From: an uncultured Bacteroides sp.
Lineage (GTDB): Bacteria > Bacteroidota > Bacteroidia > Bacteroidales > UBA932
DNA length: 60,552 nt
Direction of reading: 5' to 3'
NCBI GenBank assembly: GCA_900546925.1
Contig: UREV01000015.1
Span: forward strand, 1-60,552
The notes beneath the pieces are model-generated. The model saw only the letters and a list, made by a program, of their open reading frames with translations. It made no database searches and had not been told where the DNA came from. Of the stretch, positions 24,570 through 32,303 are shown in pieces. Each line of letters starts with the position of its first letter. Positions within the stretch are counted from its first letter, which is position 1. The position numbers and the translations under genes are program-made.

Positions 24570-25058
24570 ATGAAAAACTTCTTTATCACATTGTTGCTCG
24601 CCATCCTTCCGATGACGGCATTTGCTCAGCTTCCATCTGTGACAGTGGAGAATGTCAAGGGTGAGAAAGTGAATACGGCTACTATCGCCGACAAGAAAAC
24701 TCCGGCTATAATCTCTTTCTGGTCAGTTACTTGCAAGCCTTGTATTACAGAGCTTGACGCCATATGCGACGTTCTCGACGACTGGAAGGAAGAGGTGAAT
24801 TTCAGAGTTGTGGCTATCTCTACAGATGATACCAGATTCCTCGGTAAGGCTAAAGCTCTCGTACAGGGACATGGCTGGACTGATTTCGTGACTTTGTTCG
24901 ACAAAAACCAGGAATTCATGCGCGCGATGAACGTCAGCGTAACTCCTCAGGTCTTTGTGGTGGACAAAAATGGGAAAATAGTTTATTCACACACAGGATA
25001 TACCCCGGGAAGTGAAAAAGAACTTCTTAAAGTTATAAAGAAAATCTCCGGCAAATGA
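24570..25058 (+). CDS. TlpA-family periplasmic thiol-disulfide protein
   Basis: A thioredoxin-fold protein that exchanges disulfides in the periplasm. The 162-residue precursor starts at the ATG at 24570 (a TTG nine bases earlier is unlikely) with a clear signal peptide ending AFAQ. The active site is TCKPC (about residue 53-57) after the usual IISFWSV strand, and the cis-proline is in NVSVTPQVFVVD. Its stop overlaps the start of the DUF6029 gene (ATGA), so the two are translated together. Family members act in cytochrome maturation or in oxidative folding of outer-membrane proteins. The coupling suggests a role in folding or servicing the DUF6029 barrel, which is inference. Confidence 0.9.
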   Translation: MKNFFITLLLAILPMTAFAQLPSVTVENVKGEKVNTATIADKKTPAIISFWSVTCKPCITELDAICDVLDDWKEEVNFRVVAISTDDTRFLGKAKALVQGHGWTDFVTLFDKNQEFMRAMNVSVTPQVFVVDKNGKIVYSHTGYTPGSEKELLKVIKKISGK

Positions 25059-26716
25059 AAAAATTGATTTTAAGTGTCGCTATGATGTCGGCCGTTTTGG
25101 CCGGTAGTCAGGCATATGCTCAGGAACAGGAACATAAAGATAGCGAAAAGGGCTATGTTACAGGAAGTTTCGAGAGTAACTCCAACTACTATGTAAAAGA
25201 TTCCAAAACCGGAGCAGAATACCCGGACGACCATTTCGGATCCAACAACTATCTGAAACTTGACTACTACAGGGGCAAGTTCTCTGCCGGTATTCAGGCT
25301 GAAGGTTACCTTCCTGCCATCGTAGGACATCCGGAAAATCTTAACAAGGTCAGACCTACGAACTTCTATGCGTCATGGACCGACGACAGTTTCTCCATTA
25401 CTGCCGGTTCTTTTTACGACCAGTTCGGAAGCGGACTCCTGCTTAGGGCATGGGAAGATCGTGCGCTCGGCATAAATAATGCCTTGCTCGGTGCGAGATT
25501 TACTTATAACTATCAGAATTATATCAGGTTCAAGGCTATATGGGGCCAGCCGCGTTTCGGCATGGGCTACACTTCCACACAGGTCCGCGGTGCCGATTTG
25601 GCATTGTCCCTCTCCGATATGTTCCGCTGGGACAGCGCGCTCCTCTCGCTCGAAGGCTCAGCCCTGAGCAAGTACGAGAAATTCGCTGAAGGCGAGTCCC
25701 TCGAACTCCAGGAGGCCGGAATCAAACCTGCCACCAATGGTTATTCGCTTAGGGTCAATGCTGAAGTAGCAGGATTTTTCCTCAAGGGCGAATACGTAGG
25801 CAGCGGCAAGAAGCACTTCACAAATCCATATTACGCTACCGGAGAATCAAGCAAGCGTTACCTGAAGAAGGACGGAAATGCACAGCTCATCGAACTCGGA
25901 TATAACGGATACGGTCTCGGCGTGAATGCTTCATTCCGTCGTCTCGAATGGATGGAGTCCAAAATCCAGAGCGGATCGAACCTCACTTCCAACCTCATGA
26001 ACTATGTGCCTGGCATGTGTGCCCAGTATACATACCTATTGTCTAACTTGCATCCATATTCTCCTGAAATAGGCAGAATTATCCCGGGTGCGTCCAACTT
26101 CATAAACAGCGGCGAAATCGGAGGACAGATCGACGTGTTCTACAACTTCCGCAAGCGCTCTGCCCTCGGTGGAAAGCGCGGCCTTAAGATTCACGGAAAC
26201 TTCTCTACCTATTATACTATAGCTGAGGAAGGTACAGTGAAGGGCGGCACACTCCTCTACAGAAACTTCAACGTCGATGTGGAAAAGCGTTTCACCGGCA
26301 AATTCAAGGGACAGTTCCTCTACAGCCTGCAAGAGTATAATCCTACATATGGCATGGACGACGAGATGCTCGTTTCCAATATCTTCGTGGCAGACCTCCT
26401 CTACAAATGGTCAGATGACTTGTCTACCAGACTGGAACTCCAGTACTTGGCAAGCAAGGATGACTCCAAAGACTGGATGGCAGCTCTCCTGGAAGTTAAC
26501 TTCGCGCCAAAATGGAGCGCATGGGGAAGCGATATGTATAACCATGGCGACTCCAAGACTCACTACTATAATGTGGGTCTCAGCTACACCAAGTCCAGAA
26601 CCAGAGTCTCCCTCGGATATGGACGTTATCGCCAGGGATTCCTCTGCTCCGGAGGTGTATGTCGCGTGATGCCGGCTTATACCGGAGCTAACTTCTCTGT
26701 GCTCACCTCGTTCTGA
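25055..26716 (+). CDS. DUF6029 family outer-membrane barrel-like protein
   Basis: This 553-residue exported protein has a signal peptide (MKKLILSVAMMSAVLAGSQAYAQ) and many alternating aromatic strands (for example FSAGIQAEGYL, YNYQNYIRFKAIWG), which suggests an outer-membrane beta-barrel. GSFYDQFGSGLLLRAWEDR is a strongly conserved-looking block that fits DUF6029, a Bacteroidota family of unknown function. Two cysteines sit near the C-terminus (FLCSGGVCR) and could form a disulfide made by the coupled TlpA-like protein upstream. Its 3' end overlaps the 3' end of radC, on the opposite strand, by 40 bases. Confidence 0.8.
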   Translation: MKKLILSVAMMSAVLAGSQAYAQEQEHKDSEKGYVTGSFESNSNYYVKDSKTGAEYPDDHFGSNNYLKLDYYRGKFSAGIQAEGYLPAIVGHPENLNKVRPTNFYASWTDDSFSITAGSFYDQFGSGLLLRAWEDRALGINNALLGARFTYNYQNYIRFKAIWGQPRFGMGYTSTQVRGADLALSLSDMFRWDSALLSLEGSALSKYEKFAEGESLELQEAGIKPATNGYSLRVNAEVAGFFLKGEYVGSGKKHFTNPYYATGESSKRYLKKDGNAQLIELGYNGYGLGVNASFRRLEWMESKIQSGSNLTSNLMNYVPGMCAQYTYLLSNLHPYSPEIGRIIPGASNFINSGEIGGQIDVFYNFRKRSALGGKRGLKIHGNFSTYYTIAEEGTVKGGTLLYRNFNVDVEKRFTGKFKGQFLYSLQEYNPTYGMDDEMLVSNIFVADLLYKWSDDLSTRLELQYLASKDDSKDWMAALLEVNFAPKWSAWGSDMYNHGDSKTHYYNVGLSYTKSRTRVSLGYGRYRQGFLCSGGVCRVMPAYTGANFSVLTSF

Positions 26717-27393
26717 TGAACGATGCGCTCTTCGGAGAAACTATAGAAACAACTGTCAGCTATGACAATATGATCCATTAAGGATATTTCGAAGGTCCCT
26801 GCCGCCTTTTTCAGTGCGGCGGTCTGCTTCAGATCTGCGGAACCCGGATAAGGATTGCCGGACGGATGATTGTGAACAACGATCAGGCCGTCCGCTTTCT
26901 TTTCCAGCGCCTTGCGCACCACCATATTAGTGTCGAATGTCGTGGAGGATAAGCCCCCGGTGGAGAGTTTCTCCTTGGCTATCACATAGTTGGACCTGTT
27001 TAAATATAGTATCCAACATTCTTCATGGTCGAGCCCCTTCAGCAGCGGGTGCATCATCGCATAAATCTGCGCAGGCCCGGTAATGGATGTTCTGGTCAAT
27101 GTCGGTTCTTCAGCGCTGAACCGTCTGCCCAGTTCAAATGCGGCCATTATGGTCGCTGATTTGTCTTTCCCTATGCCTTTGGTCTCCATGAGAACTTCTC
27201 CTGACATCGCTGCAAGTCGTGTCAGACTTCCTGCCCTCGTCATCAGTTCTCTGGCCAGATCCAAAACATTTATCCCTCCTGAACCGGTCCTTAGCAATAT
27301 TGCCAATAACTCCGTGTTGCTGAGCGCTCTCGCTCCTGCAGATATCAACCTTTCCCTCGGTCGCTCATCAGCATTGATTTCCATTATTTTCAT
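26677..27393 (-). CDS. radC: RadC family JAB-domain protein
   Basis: A 238-residue protein with an N-terminal helix-hairpin-helix-like domain (LSNTELLAILLRTGS, about 25-40; a MSGEVLMETKGIGKDKSAT loop) and a C-terminal JAB/MPN metalloprotease-like domain with the zinc motif VVHNHPSGNPYPGSADL. RadC was linked to DNA repair, but its role is still unsettled. The ATG at 27393 is preferred over an upstream TTG at 27417, and an internal ATG at 27384 is possible. The last 40 bases overlap the DUF6029 gene tail-to-tail. Its promoter would lie in the 209-base gap it shares with the carboxyltransferase gene. Confidence 0.94.
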   Translation of the reverse strand: MKIMEINADERPRERLISAGARALSNTELLAILLRTGSGGINVLDLARELMTRAGSLTRLAAMSGEVLMETKGIGKDKSATIMAAFELGRRFSAEEPTLTRTSITGPAQIYAMMHPLLKGLDHEECWILYLNRSNYVIAKEKLSTGGLSSTTFDTNMVVRKALEKKADGLIVVHNHPSGNPYPGSADLKQTAALKKAAGTFEISLMDHIVIADSCFYSFSEERIVHQNEVSTEKLAPV

Positions 27394-27560
27394 GTCCGTC
27401 AGTTTTATTTGCCGCAAGTTATAAGATATTTCATACTAAAACAGGAAAAGTGGACCGACACCATGCAGAAATTGTTGTTTCTTAAATGAAAACTGCCTGC
27501 TATGCAAGAAAAAGACACTTTTTGTACACATATTTTATTCTGCTTGTTCAAGTCTTTCAC

Positions 27561-27569
27561 TATATTTGC
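27561..27569 (+). promoter_or_regulatory. -7 promoter box of the carboxyltransferase gene
   Basis: TATATTTGC, 33 bases before the ATG at 27603. Confidence 0.6.
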
Positions 27570-27602
27570 AAGGTAATATTGAATAAAAATCTATAATCGA
27601 AT

Positions 27603-29408
27603 ATGGCAAGAGAAATAAAGTTCTCTCTGGTTTACAGGGATATGTGGCAGTCTTCCGGCAAATATGTGCCGAGAGTAGACCAACTTGAAGAAGTTGCACC
27701 TGCCATCATTGACATGGGATGTTTCGACAGGGTCGAGACTAATGGAGGTGCTTTCGAGCAGGTTAACCTCCTTTTCGGTGAGAATCCGAATGTAGCCGTA
27801 AGACGTTGGACAGCACCTTTTCATAAGGTGGGAATCCAGACCCATATGTTGGAGCGTGGTCTTAATGCGCTGAGAATGAACCCGGTGCCTGCGGATGTTC
27901 GTGAACTTATGTACAAGGTGAAGAAAGCGCAGGGCACAGATATCGCCAGATCTTTCTGCGGACTTAATGATCATAGAAACCTCAGGCTTTCAGTAGAGTA
28001 TGCTAAGAAAGCTGGCATGATCTCACAGGTAGCTCTCTCCATCACCCACTCTCCGGTACATACCGTGGAGTATTATATGGGAATTGTGGATAAAGTCGTG
28101 GAATATGGTTGCGATGAAATCTGTCTTAAAGATATGGCAGGTGTCGGAAGACCTACATTCCTTGCGGAATTGACAAGCTGCATAAAGAAGAAATATCCTC
28201 ATATCGTAGTTCAGTATCACGGACATGCAGGTCCTGGTTTTTCACCTGCTTCCATGCTGGAGGTGGCACGTGCAGGTGCTGATTATCTGGATGTTGCGGT
28301 AGAACCTCTGTCTTGGGGCAAGATTCATCCGGACGTTATCACCATCCGTGAAATGATGCGTGCCGACGGCTTCCTCGTTAAGGATTTGAACATGGACGCG
28401 TACATGGAAGTGCGTCGTCTTACCCAGAAGTTTATCGATGACTTCCTCGGATATTGGATTAACCCTTCCAACAAACTTATGTCGTCCCTGCTCGTAGGCT
28501 GCGGTCTTCCGGGAGGAATGATGGGCTCCATGATGGCCGATCTTAAAGGCTTCCAGGCTGCCATCAATGCTGCCGAGCGTGCTCATGGACGTCCTGAAAT
28601 AAGTTTGGATACATTGATGGTCAAGCTCTTCGATGAAGTCCAGTATGTATGGCCAAGACTTGGTTATCCTCCACTCGTGACACCGTTCAGCCAGTATGTG
28701 AAGAACACTTCGCTCATGAACCTGATGAACGTGCTCAACGGCAAACCGAGATGGACCACCATTGACAAAGACACTTGGAACATGATTCTCGGCCGCATGG
28801 GCCAGCTCCCTGGAAAACTTGCGCCTGAGATCATTGACCTGGCCAAAGAAAAGAACCTGGAATTCTATACCGGCAACCCTCAGGATATGTATCCGGACGA
28901 ACTCCCGAAATTCCGTCAGATGATGAAAGACGAAGGTTGGGACGAAGGTCAGGATCAGGAGGAACTCTTCGAATTTGCTATGCACGAGAGACAGTATCGC
29001 GACTATAAGAGCGGTGTTGCGAAGGAGAGATTCCGCGCTGAACTTAACGACCTCAAGGCTAAGGCTGGTGCGCCGATCAACGTGGTTCGTCCTGTCGTAG
29101 AGATGCCTAAGTTCGACGTCGAGGAGTATGCGAAGAAATATCCTCACGCTGTTCCTGTCCAGGCTCCTGCCAAGGGTCAGCTGATCTGGCAGTTGGATGT
29201 GGATGACGATTCTACCGCGCCTATTGCCGGTACTGAGGTTAAGGCCGGAAAGGCTATGGGATATGTCCAGACCTATTACGGCATGGAAGATCTCATTCCG
29301 GCTGTCGACGGAAGGGTAGTGGCCGTTACCGGAAAGCAGGGTGAGAATGTCGCCAAGGGTGAGATCGTCGCCTTCGTTGAGGGAACTGCCGATTCTGCTG
29401 AGAATTAA
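27603..29408 (+). CDS. Pyruvate carboxylase subunit B / oxaloacetate decarboxylase alpha-like protein without biotin lysine
   Basis: The 601-residue protein has an HMGL-like carboxyltransferase barrel (RDMWQSS near the start, CLKDMAG, and the metal-binding HGHAGPG), a conserved PYC/OADA domain, and a C-terminal biotinyl/lipoyl-like hammerhead (about 530-598). Relatives move a carboxyl group between biotin and pyruvate/oxaloacetate. Here the hairpin that should carry the biotinylated Lys (AMKM) reads TYYGME, so no lysine is available. The protein must use a separate biotin carrier or another chemistry. No biotin carboxylase, carrier or sodium-pump subunit is adjacent. It is monocistronic, with its own promoter and a following hairpin. 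Confidence 0.85.
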   Translation: MAREIKFSLVYRDMWQSSGKYVPRVDQLEEVAPAIIDMGCFDRVETNGGAFEQVNLLFGENPNVAVRRWTAPFHKVGIQTHMLERGLNALRMNPVPADVRELMYKVKKAQGTDIARSFCGLNDHRNLRLSVEYAKKAGMISQVALSITHSPVHTVEYYMGIVDKVVEYGCDEICLKDMAGVGRPTFLAELTSCIKKKYPHIVVQYHGHAGPGFSPASMLEVARAGADYLDVAVEPLSWGKIHPDVITIREMMRADGFLVKDLNMDAYMEVRRLTQKFIDDFLGYWINPSNKLMSSLLVGCGLPGGMMGSMMADLKGFQAAINAAERAHGRPEISLDTLMVKLFDEVQYVWPRLGYPPLVTPFSQYVKNTSLMNLMNVLNGKPRWTTIDKDTWNMILGRMGQLPGKLAPEIIDLAKEKNLEFYTGNPQDMYPDELPKFRQMMKDEGWDEGQDQEELFEFAMHERQYRDYKSGVAKERFRAELNDLKAKAGAPINVVRPVVEMPKFDVEEYAKKYPHAVPVQAPAKGQLIWQLDVDDDSTAPIAGTEVKAGKAMGYVQTYYGMEDLIPAVDGRVVAVTGKQGENVAKGEIVAFVEGTADSAEN

Positions 29409-29435
29409 CCGCTTGCGACGGTTTGAATACAAATG

Positions 29436-29471
29436 AGGGCTGCACCCGTAAAGGATGCGCCCCTCGTTTTA
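29436..29471 (+). terminator. Terminator after the carboxyltransferase gene
   Basis: GAGGG...GCACCC pairs imperfectly with GGATGCGCCCCTC and is followed by GTTTTAG. It lies between the convergent carboxyltransferase and fur genes. Confidence 0.55.
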
Positions 29472-29505
29472 GTTCCCCCACGCCTGCTGATGGTTTATGT
29501 CAATG

Positions 29506-29961
29506 CTACCTCACAGACGATGTTTTATTAGGCTTGCAGGTAATCTGTATGTCGATGTTTGTGACTTTGTATCCCCGGAATCTTTTCTTTCCAAGTTTTG
29601 CGTAAATCATATCTGTAAGTTCGTCATCTATGACGTCCTTGAAAGTGTTGTTCACGATGTCATAGAGATGCATATGCCTGAAGTTGTTCACATCGAAGTA
29701 CATCTTGCTGTTTGCGCTCATCCTGTGATGGTAGATTCCAAGCAATGCCAACTGGGACAGGATGTTATATACGGAAGCGACAGTGACGTTAGTCGTCCCG
29801 TCCTTGCCGATTTCTTCGGCGACCATGTCTGCAGATGCGTGACCAAGGGCGAGCATGGCTTTATGTACAGCGACTCTCTGACGTGTAGCTTTCAAGTCGT
29901 GTTTCTTCAGAAGCTCTTTGAATTCTTCTAAAGATGGTGCTGAGTGCGCCTGTTTTGTCAT
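29506..29961 (-). CDS. Fur/PerR family transcriptional regulator lacking the CxxC zinc site
   Basis: A 151-residue metal-responsive winged-helix repressor. The DNA-binding half shows KKHDLKATRQRVAVHKAM and TVASVYNILSQLALLG, the usual Fur recognition helix. The dimer domain keeps HHRM...YFDVNNFRHMHLYD, with regulatory-site histidines, but the CxxC that normally follows (as in HHHLIC-C) is absent and no C-terminal cysteine pair compensates. Such forms occur in Bacteroidota. The gene is divergent from trxB, with both promoter boxes within 30 bases, so it may control the thioredoxin reductase in response to peroxide or metal. That link is inference from position. Confidence 0.88.
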   Translation of the reverse strand: MTKQAHSAPSLEEFKELLKKHDLKATRQRVAVHKAMLALGHASADMVAEEIGKDGTTNVTVASVYNILSQLALLGIYHHRMSANSKMYFDVNNFRHMHLYDIVNNTFKDVIDDELTDMIYAKLGKKRFRGYKVTNIDIQITCKPNKTSSVR

Positions 29962-29985
29962 TCTGTTTTCATTATAGTTTGGATA

Positions 29986-30015
29986 GCAAATATACTCTTT
30001 TTTCGTTATATTTGC
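29986..30015. promoter_or_regulatory. Divergent fur / trxB promoter boxes
   Basis: Two identical boxes face away from each other: TATATTTGC on the minus strand (29986-29994) for fur and TATATTTGC on the plus strand (30007-30015) for trxB, 12 bases apart. A repressor bound here could control both genes. Confidence 0.65.
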
Positions 30016-30038
30016 ATCTCAGTTAAAAGAATAATGAA

Positions 30039-30968
30039 ATGGAAAAAATACAGTGTCTTGTAATTGGTTCAGGCCCTGCAGGTTATACAACTGCAATTTA
30101 TACCGGCAGAGCAGGAATCGGGACTATACTTTATGAGGGAATGGAGCCTGGAGGACAGCTCACAACTACGACCATGGTGGAGAACTATCCCGGTTTTTCC
30201 AATGGCGTGGATGCCAATATGCTGATGTCTGAGATGAAAGGTCAGGCTGCCAGATTCGGAGCAGATATCCGTAGCGGCCGCATTGACTCTATCGACCTTT
30301 CTTCCCGTCCTTTCAAGGCAAAGGATGATTCCGGAAGGGAATTGGAGGCAGAGACTGTGGTGATTGCGACAGGTGCTACAGCCAAATACCTCGGACTTCC
30401 GTCTGAACAGAAATTCAAAGGACTCGGCGTGTCTGCTTGTGCCACTTGTGACGGTTTCTTCTACAGAAAGAAAGATGTCGCTGTGGTCGGTGGCGGTGAC
30501 ACTGCCTGCGAAGAGGCTACCTATTTGGCAACCATCTGCAAAAAGGTCTATATGATCGTAAGGCGTGACGTGTTCAGAGCGTCTGCCGCCATGCAGGAGC
30601 GCGTGAAGAATACTCCGAATATCGAAATCCTCTGGAATTGCAACACTCAGGAAGTGCTTGGTGACGAGTATGGTGTGACCGGTGCAAGACTCATCAGAAA
30701 AGATGGTACTGTTTTTGATATCAAGATCGACGGATTTTTCCTCGGCATAGGCCATCATCCGAATTCTGACTTGTTTAAGGAATGGGTTCCTGTGGACGAA
30801 AACGGCTATATCATTACGGAAGGCAAGACTTCAGCTACTGCTGTAGAAGGAGTTTTCGCTGCCGGCGATGTTCAGGATACGCTTTATAGACAGGCGATTA
30901 CTGCTGCCGCTTCCGGATGTAGTGCTGCGCTCGATGTGAAGAAGTTCCTGGATACTCATATTATTTAA
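30039..30968 (+). CDS. trxB: Thioredoxin-disulfide reductase
   Basis: An FAD- and NADPH-dependent reductase that keeps thioredoxin reduced. The 309-residue low-molecular-weight form has the FAD motif GSGPAGYTTAIYTGRAG at the N-terminus, the redox-active CATCDGFF (about 135-142), the NADPH motif GGGDTACEEATYL and the C-terminal FAAGDVQD. It starts the unit trxB-bamD, with bamD five bases downstream. The promoter box lies 24 bases upstream, divergent from a Fur-family gene. Confidence 0.97.
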   Translation: MEKIQCLVIGSGPAGYTTAIYTGRAGIGTILYEGMEPGGQLTTTTMVENYPGFSNGVDANMLMSEMKGQAARFGADIRSGRIDSIDLSSRPFKAKDDSGRELEAETVVIATGATAKYLGLPSEQKFKGLGVSACATCDGFFYRKKDVAVVGGGDTACEEATYLATICKKVYMIVRRDVFRASAAMQERVKNTPNIEILWNCNTQEVLGDEYGVTGARLIRKDGTVFDIKIDGFFLGIGHHPNSDLFKEWVPVDENGYIITEGKTSATAVEGVFAAGDVQDTLYRQAITAAASGCSAALDVKKFLDTHII

Positions 30969-30973
30969 CGAAC

Positions 30974-31864
30974 ATGAAATTTTTCAAAACCGCAATTTTG
31001 GGCGCAGCCGCGATAATGGCGACGTTCTCGTGTAAATCACAATTCGACGCTCTCGTCGCAGGAAACGACGTGGACGCCAAATACAAGGCAGCGTTCGAGT
31101 ATTTCAATAAAGGCAAATACCAGAAGGCTGCAACTTTGTTTGAGTCAATGTCCGTACTCACTGATGGTACTGAACGTGATGATACAGTGCAATATTACTG
31201 GGGACTGAGCAATTACCGCTTCAAGGACTATATCACGGCTGAGACCAACTTTACGAAGTTTGTGACTAATTTCCCGAGAAGTCCGTTTGCTGAAGAGGCG
31301 CGTTTCCTCAGAATCGATTGCCTTTACAGGTCTACTTACAGATATGAGCTGGACCAGAATCCTACCAGAATTGCAATCGGTGCCATTCAGGAGTATCAGA
31401 AGGATTATGGCTATAATGAGCATAAGGAAGAGTGTGCCGCGATGTTGAAAGACTTGAACGAAAGATTGGATCGTAAAGCTTATGAGGCTGCATGTCTTTA
31501 CTATAACATGGAAGACTACAAGGCCGCCAGAGTCGCTTTCAGAAATATCTTGAAGGACAACTCGGACAACATATACAGAGAGGATATTCTCTATTATATC
31601 GCTAAGTCTTCATATAAGTATGCTCAGCTCAGTGTGGCTTCCAAGCAGAAAGAGAGATATATGACTTTCGTGGATGATTACCTTAACTTCATCGGTGAAA
31701 TTCAGGAGTCTCCGTACACAAGAGAGTTGAAACTTCTCTATGCCAAGGCGCAGAAAGCTTTAGGAACGTATTCAGGTACTGATGCTGATATCGACTATAA
31801 GGAGAAAGATTTCGAGAAACAGCGCAAACTGGATAAAAAGAAAGAGACGACTCAGATTAAGTAA
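30974..31864 (+). CDS. bamD: Outer-membrane assembly lipoprotein BamD
   Basis: A periplasm-facing lipoprotein of the BAM complex, which inserts beta-barrels into the outer membrane. The 296-residue precursor has a lipoprotein signal with the lipobox MATFSC (Cys20). Tandem TPR-like helices follow (KAAFEYFNKGKYQKAATLFESM; YWGLSNYRFKDYITAETNF; SPFAEEARFLRIDCL), as in YfiO/BamD. The tail is charged and Lys-rich. It sits between trxB and rpoZ, an order common in this phylum. Its partner bamA is about 8 kb away. Confidence 0.92.
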   Translation: MKFFKTAILGAAAIMATFSCKSQFDALVAGNDVDAKYKAAFEYFNKGKYQKAATLFESMSVLTDGTERDDTVQYYWGLSNYRFKDYITAETNFTKFVTNFPRSPFAEEARFLRIDCLYRSTYRYELDQNPTRIAIGAIQEYQKDYGYNEHKEECAAMLKDLNERLDRKAYEAACLYYNMEDYKAARVAFRNILKDNSDNIYREDILYYIAKSSYKYAQLSVASKQKERYMTFVDDYLNFIGEIQESPYTRELKLLYAKAQKALGTYSGTDADIDYKEKDFEKQRKLDKKKETTQIK

Positions 31865-31940
31865 TCATTAAAAAATAATGAAACCAGGCTTTCCCGGCTG
31901 TCGTATATAAGATAAAAGGGTAAATTATTTTTAAATTATT

Positions 31941-32300
31941 ATGGATAAGAAGAACGTACCTCAGAACACGATTACAAGAGATATCAAATATCTTGCAGCT
32001 CCTACAGGAAATATTTATGAATCAGTGGTGATTCTTTATAAGAGAGCAAACCAGATCGCGTTGGCTGAGAAGAAGGAACTTAACAAGAAACTTGAAGACT
32101 TCAAGAATGACCGTGATTCCATGGATGAAGTTTTCGAGAACAGAGAGCAGATCGAGATCTCAAAGTTCTATGAAAGACAGCCTAAACCTGTGCTCATCGC
32201 TATTTCAGAATTTGAAAACAATGAGTTGACTTACAGAAGGGCTGGCCAGGAAAACGAAAATACAGAAGAAAATTCTGCGGAAGGTAAGTCTTCCAAGTAA
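31941..32300 (+). CDS. rpoZ: RNA polymerase omega-like subunit (Rpb6 type)
   Basis: This 119-residue protein matches the Bacteroidota omega/Rpb6-like small subunit that helps assemble and stabilise RNA polymerase. The visible signs are TRDIKYLAAPTGNIYESVVIL, the helix YKRANQIALAEKKEL and the PKPVLIAISEFENNEL strand, which together resemble the Rpb6 core (promoter-distal ALRRA-type helix). The tail is Glu/Asn-rich and disordered. It follows bamD by 76 bases and precedes recN by three, the usual neighbourhood of this gene in the phylum. Confidence 0.85.
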   Translation: MDKKNVPQNTITRDIKYLAAPTGNIYESVVILYKRANQIALAEKKELNKKLEDFKNDRDSMDEVFENREQIEISKFYERQPKPVLIAISEFENNELTYRRAGQENENTEENSAEGKSSK

Positions 32301-32303
32301 AAT

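Noticed and set aside
28242..29432. 396-codon frame antisense to the carboxyltransferase gene
   Set aside because: The sense gene has clear domains and a promoter; the antisense frame follows from codon bias on the other strand and has no recognisable motifs.
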